A DNA stretch of 64,000 nucleotides, from assembly GCA_964586455.1 (NCBI GenBank), contig CAZPHV010000004.1:1-64000 (forward strand), written 5' to 3'. The stretch comes from Aquimonas sp964586455. GTDB taxonomy: Bacteria > Pseudomonadota > Gammaproteobacteria > Xanthomonadales > Xanthomonadaceae. The translations under genes and the position numbers were made by a program. The notes under the pieces were generated by a model, which was not told the origin of the DNA, did no database searches, and saw only the letters and a list, made by a program, of their open reading frames with translations. Shown here one piece after another: positions 45,398 through 54,031 of the stretch (position 1 is the first letter of the stretch; each line of letters begins with the position of its first letter).

Positions 45398-45806
45398 TCT
45401 GATCCCTTCCGAATGGCATGCGTCGCTCAGGAACTCCGCGCCAACCCTTCGCTGCGCCCAGCCCCCGCAGATCGGGTGCAGGCCTGACGATGAGGGGCGC
45501 GAGCGCCGCCCGTAATGGTGCTGGACGGCCCTGAACTCCGAGTCCAGGTGCGCCATCTCTGCGAAAGGTCGCGCGATGTGCCGGCCTCGATAGGCCTGAC
45601 TCTTCGATGGATCGGCTGCCGCCGCGTCCGTGTACGCGGGCATCCACGCTCTCGTCGCGATCACGATAGGATGCAGGTTCAGCCTTCGCGCGTCTGACTG
45701 GTTTAGACTTGGCGGATCCGCGACTGCACACTGCGTCAGCGCGGACCACAGCCTTGGCGTCCAGCTTGGACTTCGCCGAGCCGTACCAGCCGTTGGGAAC
45801 TCAGGT
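45398..45806. other. Gene-free gap between two exported-protein genes
   Basis: No convincing coding frame is visible on either strand; open frames here lack ribosome sites and have arginine-rich, unordered composition. Only a weak GC hairpin (GGGCGCGAGCGCC, near 45489) stands out. The promoter of the next gene must lie in the last ~100 bases, but no clear -35/-10 pair is seen. Confidence 0.5.
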
Positions 45807-46889
45807 ATGAAAATGAACCACATCAATAAACTCAATCTAGCCGTGGGCGCCAGCCTGCTGGCATTTGCCTTTCCTACGCTATCGAACGCCCAGACCCTGC
45901 TGGAGCTCCGCAAGGCGGGAACTACGCAGGTGCTCCACGAAGTTCAGCTGCAGTCGAACGCTCAGGTCGATCTCGATCCCTCCGGAAAGCTGATCGCGAG
46001 TTGCCTCGATACGAACAATGACACCGTTTGCGACGGCATCTCGACGGGGTTCGGCACCGCTCCCACCATCACTTCGATGAGCGTGAGCGTACCGGTTCCC
46101 GATGGTGGCACCCGGCCGCAGGCCGAGGTCGGCCAGACCTTCTATGTCAACTGGGCGACCTCGAATGCTGAGATCTGTGTGGCCTCGGGTACTACGGAGC
46201 TCAGCGGATGGACGGGTTTGCAGGCACTGTCGGGAACTGGGAATACCCCCAGTGGCGGCCTGCGCTTCAACTCGCTTCCTGCGAACCTGCCCGCCAACGT
46301 GGGCCTGAGCTGCTACGGCACCGGTGGGCGCGCCCAGCGCAGTGTGCTCATGGACGTGATAAATGCGACCGGCCCGGTCGGCTGCCCGATCAGCAGCCCC
46401 TACATCGCACCCAGTGGCTGGAACAACAGCGGTTTCACTTGGCAGCAGGTCGGTGGGAACGCCGCGTATCCGCCCAACGGGTCGACTCGTACAATCAACT
46501 TGCCCGCGAAATCCTATATCAGCCTGCCGTTCATTCCCCAGCAGGGCAACAGCTTGGAAATGGTCCTTGCTGAAGCACAAGGCACCGCGGTCCATTCGTG
46601 GGAAGGTCTGTACATCGCGATCGGTGAATGTGCTGCCGACTTCCGGTTCCCGCAAGGTTCGCCCCCACCCTCCGACCCGACCCTTTCGAGTGCGTGTCGC
46701 CGCACCGTGCAGGCCAACGCTCAGACTGTGCAATTGTTTGAAACCACCGGTGCTGCCAACGGTCGTTGTCAGCTTACCCCTGGCCGCACCTACTTCCTGA
46801 ACATTATCCAGGCGGGCAGCCAGCAGGGCTTGAGCCAGGGACAGTCGGACTGTCCGTCGACACAGTGTGCAATCCAGCTGCGATTCTGA
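45807..46889 (+). CDS. Exported Cys-rich protein of unknown function
   Basis: The 360-residue protein has a signal peptide ending near SNAQ (residue ~29). The mature part includes ASCLDTNNDTVCDGISTGFG, an Ig-like stretch (RPQAEVGQTFYVNWATSNAE) and a C-terminal domain with several Cys (NGRCQLTPGRTYFLNIIQAG; QSDCPSTQCAIQLRF), so several disulfides are likely after export. I recognise no named family; the Ig-like portion could mediate binding. It has its own perfect terminator and is probably expressed singly. Proximity to the secretion operon and dsbC/PPIase functions makes it a plausible secreted protein. Confidence 0.75.
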   Translation: MKMNHINKLNLAVGASLLAFAFPTLSNAQTLLELRKAGTTQVLHEVQLQSNAQVDLDPSGKLIASCLDTNNDTVCDGISTGFGTAPTITSMSVSVPVPDGGTRPQAEVGQTFYVNWATSNAEICVASGTTELSGWTGLQALSGTGNTPSGGLRFNSLPANLPANVGLSCYGTGGRAQRSVLMDVINATGPVGCPISSPYIAPSGWNNSGFTWQQVGGNAAYPPNGSTRTINLPAKSYISLPFIPQQGNSLEMVLAEAQGTAVHSWEGLYIAIGECAADFRFPQGSPPPSDPTLSSACRRTVQANAQTVQLFETTGAANGRCQLTPGRTYFLNIIQAGSQQGLSQGQSDCPSTQCAIQLRF

Positions 46890-46907
46890 TCAAAGATCGC
46901 GTACCTC

Positions 46908-46948
46908 AGCCCGAGCTTCGGAACTCCGAAGCTCGGGCTTTGTCTTTG
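46908..46948 (+). terminator. Rho-independent terminator
   Basis: AGCCCGAGCTTCGG and CCGAAGCTCGGGCT form a perfect 14-bp stem with loop AACT, followed by TTGTCTTT. It starts 19 bases after the preceding stop codon. Confidence 0.93.
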
Positions 46949-47007
46949 TAGCGCCCTGAAGCACGCCGTCTACGCCGTGCGCTCAATCCTTGCCACAAGA
47001 AGACCCA

Positions 47008-47910
47008 ATGAAAACACCCATCCTTCTGCTCTCCCTGCTCCTGAGCACCGTCGTCCTCGCGCAGCAGCCAACACCGCAAGGCTCACATGTGATCGCGCGC
47101 CAGGGCGGAGTCGAGGTCACAGTGGAGGATTTTCACGCCGCCATGCACGAGATTCCGGAGGCCGACCGGCTGGGCTTTGCCCAAGATCCCCAGCGTTTGA
47201 CCCGCTTGGTGTCCAACACTCTGCGCACCAAGTACCTGTCTTCGCTTGCAGCCGAGGAAGGCAGCGAGCCGCCCTTTCTGGAAGCGCGCCTGCAGGCCAC
47301 GCGCAACCGTCTCCTTGCAGAACATCAGGTGCAACAGATGCGAGCCAGCATCGAAGTTCCTGACTTCACGAATGCAGCCAGAGAAAAATTTCTGGTCGAC
47401 CGAAAGGCCTATGACGTTCCCGAAATGGGCTCCATACGCTACATCGCCCTCTCAGTCGCCAAACGTGGCGACGAGGAAGCACGCGAACTCGCGATTCAAC
47501 TCCAGGAGCGAGCGCAGGCGGGCGAGGACTTCGAAGCTCTGCTGAAGGAACACAGCGACGAACCCGAGCGCATCGGCAGCGCACGCGGCTCTCTACCAGA
47601 GTACGCACTCGACAAAGAGCCTGCTCCGGACGACTCTCTCGCCCAGGTCATGCTTGGCGTAAGCCCGGGTGAAGTAGCCAAACCCTTCAAGCAGCGCAAC
47701 AACTACTACATTGCCAAGCTGGTCAGCCGCACGCCCGGCCGCCCTGCAACCTTTGAAGACGTTCGCGATGACATCGTGGCTGGACTGCGCAACGAGTACG
47801 TCACCAGCAAACTCCAAGAAATGGTCTCAGCGTACGAGAGGTCGCCTTTGGAACTCGACGAGGACCTTCTGCCCGAGATCCGCGATATGTACGTGACGCC
47901 GGCGCAATAA
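47008..47910 (+). CDS. Periplasmic parvulin-type peptidyl-prolyl isomerase
   Basis: The 300-residue protein has a signal peptide (MKTPILLLSLLLSTVVLAQQ), a helical chaperone part around residues 40-120 (SNTLRTKYLSSLAAEEGSEP) and a parvulin domain. The parvulin domain includes IRYIALSVAKRGDEEARELA, LLKEHSDEPERIGSARGSLP and VAKPFKQRNNYYIAKLVSRT, followed by a C-terminal helix. The layout is like PpiD/SurA/PrsA-type foldases. Active-site His residues of classical parvulins are partly absent, so it may act mainly as a chaperone. ATG 47008 is chosen because it begins the signal peptide. Confidence 0.85.
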   Translation: MKTPILLLSLLLSTVVLAQQPTPQGSHVIARQGGVEVTVEDFHAAMHEIPEADRLGFAQDPQRLTRLVSNTLRTKYLSSLAAEEGSEPPFLEARLQATRNRLLAEHQVQQMRASIEVPDFTNAAREKFLVDRKAYDVPEMGSIRYIALSVAKRGDEEARELAIQLQERAQAGEDFEALLKEHSDEPERIGSARGSLPEYALDKEPAPDDSLAQVMLGVSPGEVAKPFKQRNNYYIAKLVSRTPGRPATFEDVRDDIVAGLRNEYVTSKLQEMVSAYERSPLELDEDLLPEIRDMYVTPAQ

Positions 47911-48419
47911 AAAGGGTAGCTCGTCCTTGCACCGGTCGGCGTGCTCGCTCTGAACGATGGAACGTGCCGCTTCGGCAGACGCATTCCTTCTGTGCGCCGC
48001 GCAGCGATGATCCTTCGCTCGATTCCCGCATATCTGCGCACCCTGACAAAGCCGCACAGGGTGCTCCGCTAGAGCCGATCTTGAGGCCCCGCGGATTCCG
48101 CTGCTGACTTCTGCCATGGCGATGGGGACGTGCGAGCCGGAGCGAACGCATCACGCTTCGCGCACGAATTGAGGCGCGATTGAACGGCAGGCTCACCTGT
48201 GTATCAGAAACCTCTGTCAGCAACGTCTCACTCTTGCGATCATGAGCAAGACGCGAGCCGATCTGAACGAGAATGGTCCGCTAGCCGAAGCCTCGGGGCG
48301 TGAGCACCCATCACGAGGATTGACGCTTCAAGCACCGTGCACATTACAGCGACGTGCTTCAACGTCGCCTCGGCCCCAGCCGCCCGCACGGTCAGGCTCC
48401 GCTGTTGAGACCCAAGCCC
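47911..48419. other. Gene-free gap before the polysaccharide export cluster
   Basis: About 500 bases with lower GC than its surroundings and no convincing gene on either strand. Small open frames lack ribosome sites and have no recognisable protein character. It marks the change from the secretion region to the Wzm/Wzt cluster and should contain that cluster's promoter. A plausible element could not be pinned down. Confidence 0.5.
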
Positions 48420-49202
48420 GTGAACCCACGCTTCGATAGACGCAGCCAGCAGCTTGTTCTGTTCATACGCCAGGACCTGCGCCAGCGCTTCTCCGGCAAT
48501 TTGCTGGGCGTCGCCTGGGCCGTGCTGGCGCCCCTGCTGCAGCTTGCGGTTTTCAATCTCGTGTTCGTGCATATCCTCAAGGCCCGTGTGCCGGGTCTTG
48601 AGGGCGGCACGTATCTCGTGTTCCTCGCGCTAGGGTTCTGGCCCTGGTTTGCCTTCTCCGAAGCAGTGACGCGTGGCTGCACCGCGATCACCGACCACAG
48701 CGGGCTTGCGGGCAAAATTGCTGTGCCCCGGGCGATTCCCGTGTTGGCGGCGGTCAGCACGGCCTTCCTGCTCCACGGTGTCGGCTATCTGCTGGTGATC
48801 GCTGCGTTGGCAGCCTTCGGGCCAGGGCTTGCGTGGTCACAACTGCCGCTCGCTCTGCTGCACTGGCTCCCCTTGCTTGCAATGGCCGCAGGCCTGGCGC
48901 TGGCGTTGGCCGCTGTGCAGGTGTTCATCCGGGATCTAGCGCAGACCATCGGTCTGTTGATCACCCTGTGGTTCTTTCTGACCCCGATCATCTATGCACC
49001 GGAAACCGTTCCCGGCGGCTTGGCGCGCTGGCTGGCCGTCAACCCGATCACCGGCGTGGTCGACGCCCAGCGCGCGTTGCTGCCTGGCCTCACTGGCCTG
49101 CCCATGAGCGGTCTTGCTACCTGGCTCGGCGCGCTGATCGTGCCGCTGTTGGGCGCGCTCGTGTTCCAACGTTTGCGGCCGCATCTGGAAGAGTTCGAAT
49201 GA
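48420..49202 (+). CDS. wzm: ABC-2 type polysaccharide export permease Wzm
   Basis: The 260-residue permease should move an O-antigen or similar polysaccharide across the inner membrane. The amphipathic start (LVLFIRQDLRQRFSGNLLGV) and six membrane segments are typical, as is the motif FFLTPIIYAPETVPGGLARW, then NPITGVVDAQRALL. GTG 48420 gives an N terminus of normal length; a GTG at 48354 would add 22 residues of low-complexity sequence. Its stop overlaps the wzt start (ATGA). Confidence 0.9.
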   Translation: MNPRFDRRSQQLVLFIRQDLRQRFSGNLLGVAWAVLAPLLQLAVFNLVFVHILKARVPGLEGGTYLVFLALGFWPWFAFSEAVTRGCTAITDHSGLAGKIAVPRAIPVLAAVSTAFLLHGVGYLLVIAALAAFGPGLAWSQLPLALLHWLPLLAMAAGLALALAAVQVFIRDLAQTIGLLITLWFFLTPIIYAPETVPGGLARWLAVNPITGVVDAQRALLPGLTGLPMSGLATWLGALIVPLLGALVFQRLRPHLEEFE

Positions 49203-50395
49203 GTGCGGCCCTGCTGCGGGTAACTGGCCTGGGCAAGAGCTGGCCCGTGGACGCCAGCCCGCGCGCTCGCGCCAGCGCACTCGTTCGCGCACTGCTGGGC
49301 AGACCCATCGAACGCACTCCGGTCTTGCGAGATATCGGTTTCGAGATTCGGTCCGGTCAATCGCTGGGCATCATCGGCGAGAACGGTGCCGGCAAGTCGA
49401 CCCTGCTCAAGCTCATCGCGGGTGTGCTGACGCCGAGCGCGGGAAGCGTGGAGCTGAATGCCTCGGTCGGCGCATTGCTGGAGCTCGGCGCGGGTTTCGA
49501 GCTCGAACGCACGGGGCGCGAGAACATCGCCATCGCTGCGGGTCTGATGGGTTGGTCGCGTCGCGATATCGAAGCGCGCTCGCCGGAGATCGAGGCCTTC
49601 GCCGACATCGGTCGTTACCTTGACGAGCCCGTCAAACACTATTCTTCGGGCATGGTCGTGCGTCTGGGTTTTGCCATCATCGCCACGGTGCGTCCGCAGT
49701 TGCTGATCACCGATGAAGTGCTCGCGGTCGGCGATGAGAGCTTCCAGCGCAAATGCATCCGCTGGATCGAAGACTATCTCGAAGGCGGAGGCACGCTGCT
49801 GCTGGTCTCGCACTCCACCTACCACATCCAGAAGCTCTGCAAGCATGCGCTGTGGCTGCGCGAGGGCAGGGTGCAGGCCTACGGCGATGTGTTCGACGTG
49901 ACCCAGGACTACCTCGCCTACCACGAGCGCAAGATCGCAGCTGAGCGCGGGCCTGAGCTGGATGCCGCCTACGCCGGAAACGACTACCGGCTGGTGCGCG
50001 TGCTGGTGAACCACAGCGAAGACGAGGGCGCGCGTCTGATCGCCGAGGGCGAGAGCCTGCACGTGGAAGCCGAACTGCATAGCCCGGACGGACGCTCACC
50101 CCAATTCAGCTTTGGCGTGATCCGCGCCGATGGCACGGCTCTGTACGGTCAGGTGGCGGAGATCGAAGGCGTGCGCGCCGAGCTGCTTCCCGGGCAGCGG
50201 GCGCGCTTCGCACTGGAAGTCGATCCGGGTGGCCTGTTGCCCGGCAGCTATGTGCTGCGCCTGCACGCGATGGACCCTGAGGGCCTGCGTGTGTTCGACA
50301 CGGTTGAGCGCGCCTTCACCCTGCGCGGCGCCAGTCGTGAGCTCGGCTGCGTGCGTTTGCCCCATCGCTGGCTACACGCGGGCGCGCAGCCATGA
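49199..50395 (+). CDS. wzt: ABC polysaccharide export ATPase Wzt with carbohydrate-binding tail
   Basis: The 398-residue ATPase has Walker A GENGAGKSTLLKLIAG, signature YSSGMVVRLGFAIIA and Walker B LLITDEVLAVGD. A C-terminal beta-sandwich (residues ~260-398) carries RLVRVLVNHSEDEGARLIAE and FSFGVIRADGTALYG. In the family this extra domain binds the modified end of the glycan and gates export, so chain length and capping are probably controlled through it. The methyltransferase at 51285 could make the cap. ATG 49199 overlaps the wzm stop. Confidence 0.94.
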   Translation: MSAALLRVTGLGKSWPVDASPRARASALVRALLGRPIERTPVLRDIGFEIRSGQSLGIIGENGAGKSTLLKLIAGVLTPSAGSVELNASVGALLELGAGFELERTGRENIAIAAGLMGWSRRDIEARSPEIEAFADIGRYLDEPVKHYSSGMVVRLGFAIIATVRPQLLITDEVLAVGDESFQRKCIRWIEDYLEGGGTLLLVSHSTYHIQKLCKHALWLREGRVQAYGDVFDVTQDYLAYHERKIAAERGPELDAAYAGNDYRLVRVLVNHSEDEGARLIAEGESLHVEAELHSPDGRSPQFSFGVIRADGTALYGQVAEIEGVRAELLPGQRARFALEVDPGGLLPGSYVLRLHAMDPEGLRVFDTVERAFTLRGASRELGCVRLPHRWLHAGAQP

Positions 50396-51267
50396 GTCTG
50401 CCGTCGATGCAGGTCATCGTGCCGGTCTACCGGGCCTTACCCGCGCTGCGGCGGCTGGTGCAGTGCCTGCTCAATACCCTCGCGGATTCCGATCAAGTGC
50501 TGTTCTGCGACGATGCATCGCCCGAGCCCGAAGTTGCGGAATTCCTGGCCGGCTTGCCCGCCGTGCTGCCGTTTTCGGTGCGTGTGGTTCGGCGTGAACG
50601 CAATCTGGGCTTTGTCGGCAACGTCAATGCCGCGTTTGCTGAAACCGCCGGTGCGGATGTTGTTCTTCTGAACAGCGACACGATGCCCGGCGCGGGTTGG
50701 TTGGACCGGTTGCGCGCCTGTTTCGCGAGCGACTCGCGCATCGCCACCGCCACGCCGTGGTCCAACAACGCCGAAATCTGCTCGCTGCCGCATCTGTGCA
50801 GGCCCGGTCCGCTGCCAGACGATGCTGACCGTTGGGCACGGGCCTGTGCCGAAGCCTGTGCCGACGAGTATCCGGAGCTGCCGACCGGCGTGGGGTTCTG
50901 CATGGCCATCCGTCGCGCCTGCCTGGATCGAATCGGCGAGTTCGACGCCGAGACCTTTGGTCGCGGTTACGGCGAAGAGAACGACTTCTGCCTGCGTGCA
51001 GAAGGGCATGGCTGGCGCAACGTGCTGTGCGCCGACGCCTTTGTCGGCCATGAGGGCGGTGCATCGTTCAGCCTGGAAGGCTTGGCACCTGGCGGCGGCA
51101 ACCTGACTCGGCTGCTCAATCGCTACCCCGACTACAACCGCCGCGTCGCCGAGTTCATCATGGCCGACCCGATCAAGCCCCTGCGCCTGCGTGTGGTCGA
51201 GCGCTATGCCGCGCTCGCCGCCGGCAAACCCGATGCCACGGGTCTGCAGGGCCAACTGTTTCACTGA
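50392..51267 (+). CDS. GT2 family glycosyltransferase
   Basis: The 291-residue cytoplasmic enzyme has the GT-A start MQVIVPVYRALPALRRLVQC, a nucleotide-sugar region with FCDDASPEPEVAEFLA and RRERNLGFVGNVNAAFAETA, a metal-binding LLNSDTMPGAGWLDRL and an acceptor-side GEFDAETFGRGYGEENDFCL. It resembles rhamnosyl/glycosyl transferases of O-antigen loci; the sugar cannot be read from sequence. It overlaps wzt by 4 bases. Confidence 0.9.
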   Translation: MSLPSMQVIVPVYRALPALRRLVQCLLNTLADSDQVLFCDDASPEPEVAEFLAGLPAVLPFSVRVVRRERNLGFVGNVNAAFAETAGADVVLLNSDTMPGAGWLDRLRACFASDSRIATATPWSNNAEICSLPHLCRPGPLPDDADRWARACAEACADEYPELPTGVGFCMAIRRACLDRIGEFDAETFGRGYGEENDFCLRAEGHGWRNVLCADAFVGHEGGASFSLEGLAPGGGNLTRLLNRYPDYNRRVAEFIMADPIKPLRLRVVERYAALAAGKPDATGLQGQLFH

Positions 51268-51284
51268 ACCCGAGGATGCCCGCG

Positions 51285-52142
51285 ATGAGCGATTCGAAGC
51301 CGGCGCTTGAATTCACCGGCGAGCGCTTCACGCCCGAATGCCTGCGCGAGATCTGGTACGAGCACTACCATCGCTACGCCTTCGCGCAGCCGCTGGCACG
51401 CGGCCTACGCGTGCTGGATGCTGCCTGCGGTGAGGGTTATGGCTCCGCGCTGGTGGCCGGTGTCGCTGAGTCCGTGCTGGGTCTGGATGTCTCACGCGAG
51501 GCCATCGCGCATGCGCGCGCGCGCTACGCGCAGCCCACCCTGCGCTTCGAGCAGGCGGATGTCACCGCACTCGATCAGCTCCCTGCGGCCAGCTTTGATC
51601 TGATCCTGAGTTTCGAGACGCTGGAGCATCTGCACGCTCAGGAAGCCATGCTGCGGGGGTTCCGACGCCTGCTGGCGCCAGGTGGCTTGTTGCTGGTGTC
51701 GACACCCGACAAGCGCAACTACAGCGACATCCCGCAGTTCCGCAACGAGCACCACGTGCGTGAGCTCTACCGGGAAGAATTTGAAGCCCTGCTGGCGGGA
51801 GTCTTCCCGCACCGTCGCCTGTACGCGCAGAAGCTGCTGTTCCAGTCGGCGCTGTGGTCGCTGGATGCCTGCCAGACAGCTCCTTCGGCCGCGACCTTGA
51901 GCCGCAGCGGGGAGCTGGTAAACGAACTTGCCTATCCACCGCTGTACTACATCGCCGCCTGCGCGCTTGAGCCGTTGCCAGAGCTGCCTTCGCTGCATCT
52001 GTTCGGGGATGCCGAAGAAAGCGTCTACGCGCACTACAACCATGAGATCCGCACGAACATGGCCGCCGGGCGTCGCATCCAAGAGATCGAAGCCGAGCTG
52101 GAGCTGGCTCGCCGGCGCCTGCACGAACTAGGGCAGCTCTGA
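51285..52142 (+). CDS. SAM-dependent class I methyltransferase
   Basis: The 285-residue enzyme has the SAM-binding motif I VLDAACGEGYGSALVAG, acidic end of beta-2 (VLGLDVSREAIAHA) and motif around FDLILSFETLEHLHAQEAML, with a C-terminal coiled helix (IQEIEAELELARRRLHELGQ). In an export locus of the Wzt-tail type such an enzyme may methylate the glycan end. ATG 51285 is preferred over ATG 51276 because GAGG lies at a workable distance only for the former. Confidence 0.88.
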   Translation: MSDSKPALEFTGERFTPECLREIWYEHYHRYAFAQPLARGLRVLDAACGEGYGSALVAGVAESVLGLDVSREAIAHARARYAQPTLRFEQADVTALDQLPAASFDLILSFETLEHLHAQEAMLRGFRRLLAPGGLLLVSTPDKRNYSDIPQFRNEHHVRELYREEFEALLAGVFPHRRLYAQKLLFQSALWSLDACQTAPSAATLSRSGELVNELAYPPLYYIAACALEPLPELPSLHLFGDAEESVYAHYNHEIRTNMAAGRRIQEIEAELELARRRLHELGQL

Positions 52143-52187
52143 CGCACGAGCGCCCAATCAATACCACCTGCCAACCACGGACTTCCC

Positions 52188-54029
52188 ATGCAACCCGGCT
52201 ACACCATCAACCTCGGAACCCAACGTGCTCCCCAGGGCCCACTGTTTGCATCGGTCGCTGCGACGGCCAATGCTCTTGGCAACACCGAAGCGGTGATCCG
52301 CGAAAGCGACAATGGCCGCACTGCGATCATGACGCTGCAGGTGCTGGAGGCAATGGATCTTTGCCGCGAGTTCCAGCCGCTGGAGCAGCACGTGCAGGCG
52401 GTCTGCCGCGGACTTCAAGGCCTGCAGGGCCAGGAGACCGCGGTGCGCAGCGTGCTGCACAACCTGGCCTCGCGTGGACTGCTGATCGAAGCGGATGCCT
52501 GGCTCGCGAGTCTTCGTCAGTCAGACGGGGAAGACCCCGCTCCGTTCCGGACCGTGATCATTCGTACTGCCGACCGCCCGCAGTGTGTTCGCGCTCTGCT
52601 CGACAGCCTGCGGGCCTATGAGGCGCAGTGGCGTCCAGGCCATCGATATCTGTTGGTTGATCTGTCCAAGGACAGCGGCGCACGCGCCGAGAACGCAGCG
52701 GCGCTCGAGTCCTTCAGCAGTGACAGTGGTTGCCGCAGCCTGCACTTCGATCGCGCGCAGATGGCAGAGCGCCTGCGAGCGCTGCAGCAGGCGATGCCTT
52801 CGCAGGGCGCGGCACTGGCCTATCTGCTTGATGCCGAGCGCTATTCCACCGGCTATCACGGCGCCTACGGCGTGGGCTTGAACTGGGCCAGCTTGCTCGG
52901 CGCCGGCGAGCGCTGTGTGTTGCTCGACGACGACCACCTGCTACCGATTCGACTGCATCCCGACTGGCAGCGCGGACTGAAATTCGGCCCTCAGCCGGCC
53001 CTGGATGGTCTTTTCGCGGACATCGACCAGGCCCTGGCTCAGGGTCTGGACTGCGAACAGGACCCGCTCGGTCTGCATGCTGAGCTGTGTGGTCACAGCC
53101 TTGCGACGCTGCTGAGCCAGCGCCCCCTGCTGGCCCTGAGTGCAAACGACCTTCGTGGACTGGCGCCGAGTCGTCTGCCGCTGCTGCGCGCGGAGTCACG
53201 CGTCATCGCCACGTCCCACGGCCATCGCGGCGACTCGCTCAGCATGGGCTTGAACTGGCTGCTGATGCAGCCACCGGTGGTGCTCGAAGCGCGCCTGAGC
53301 GATCCCGATTTCTATCTCGGTCAAGTCCAACGTCCGGCGATGTGGGGCGGCGGCGCCCACTTCCAGCTGGTCGGACAACGCAGCTTCGCCGGCTTCATGC
53401 TGGACGGCGCGCGACTGCTGCCCCCCGCGCCGCCGGTGGGTCGAGGTGAAGATGCCTTGTTCTCGGCCTGTCTTGAGGCTCTGCATCCGCGGGCGCTGCA
53501 GATGGAGCTGCCGTTGGCGATCGGCCATCGCCGGCCGAACGTGCCAGAGCGCCGCGATGCGTTCCGCCAGCCAAGCACCCCGTCCTTTGCGCAGATGATC
53601 GCCGCACAGGTGCGCTCATGGGCCCCGGAAATGCTCGGTTCCGGCGCAGGTCAGCGGCTCAATCTGCTTGCTGCACAATTGGCAGATCTGGCCGCCATGG
53701 AGGTGCGCGATGCGCACGCGTACATGGACGCCTATCTGCTCGATCACCGCGCCAACCTGATCTCCGCCATGCAAGGCATGCTGTTGGAATCGCCCAAAGG
53801 ACCGATGCACTGGGCAAACGATGTGCGCAGCCAGGTCGAGGCGAACGGCCGTGCCCTCACCGCAGGTGATCCACCGCGCTTCGCGGAGTGGCCTGACAAT
53901 ACGAACATCGAACAATCGGCAGCGCTGTTTCGGGATTACGTGCATCCGCTTTCGCTGGCCCTGCCGGCTTGGGCGGACGCCTTCGAGTGGGCGCGACAGC
54001 ACGCGCCTCGATGGATCGAAGGCAGCTGA
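52188..54029 (+). CDS. 613-aa protein: winged-helix-like N terminus plus GT-A-like domain
   Basis: Residues ~45-105 (TLQVLEAMDLCREFQPLEQH to ASRGLLIEAD) look like the PqqD-type or winged-helix pattern that ends in ASRGLLI. Residues ~120-300 look like a glycosyltransferase GT-A fold: TVIIRTADRPQCVRALLDSL, YLLVDLSKDSG and CVLLDDDHLLP, where the Asp run is a candidate metal site. The C-terminal half is helical and unassigned (SHGHRGDSLSMGLNWLLMQP; NLLAAQLADLAAMEVRDAHA). No signal peptide or membrane segment. It sits between a methyltransferase and a GT2 gene, so a role in making or modifying the exported glycan is inferred. Family not recognised. Confidence 0.7.
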   Translation: MQPGYTINLGTQRAPQGPLFASVAATANALGNTEAVIRESDNGRTAIMTLQVLEAMDLCREFQPLEQHVQAVCRGLQGLQGQETAVRSVLHNLASRGLLIEADAWLASLRQSDGEDPAPFRTVIIRTADRPQCVRALLDSLRAYEAQWRPGHRYLLVDLSKDSGARAENAAALESFSSDSGCRSLHFDRAQMAERLRALQQAMPSQGAALAYLLDAERYSTGYHGAYGVGLNWASLLGAGERCVLLDDDHLLPIRLHPDWQRGLKFGPQPALDGLFADIDQALAQGLDCEQDPLGLHAELCGHSLATLLSQRPLLALSANDLRGLAPSRLPLLRAESRVIATSHGHRGDSLSMGLNWLLMQPPVVLEARLSDPDFYLGQVQRPAMWGGGAHFQLVGQRSFAGFMLDGARLLPPAPPVGRGEDALFSACLEALHPRALQMELPLAIGHRRPNVPERRDAFRQPSTPSFAQMIAAQVRSWAPEMLGSGAGQRLNLLAAQLADLAAMEVRDAHAYMDAYLLDHRANLISAMQGMLLESPKGPMHWANDVRSQVEANGRALTAGDPPRFAEWPDNTNIEQSAALFRDYVHPLSLALPAWADAFEWARQHAPRWIEGS

Positions 54030-54031
54030 GC

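Noticed and set aside
45176..45913. 245-codon minus-strand open frame over the terminator and gap
   Set aside because: It reads through a strong plus-strand terminator and the ends of two genes, with no ribosome site and no protein character.
47706..48223. Minus-strand frames of 96-140 codons in and beside the 47.9-48.4 kb gap
   Set aside because: They overlap the foldase gene end, lack ribosome sites and have no similarity I can recognise.
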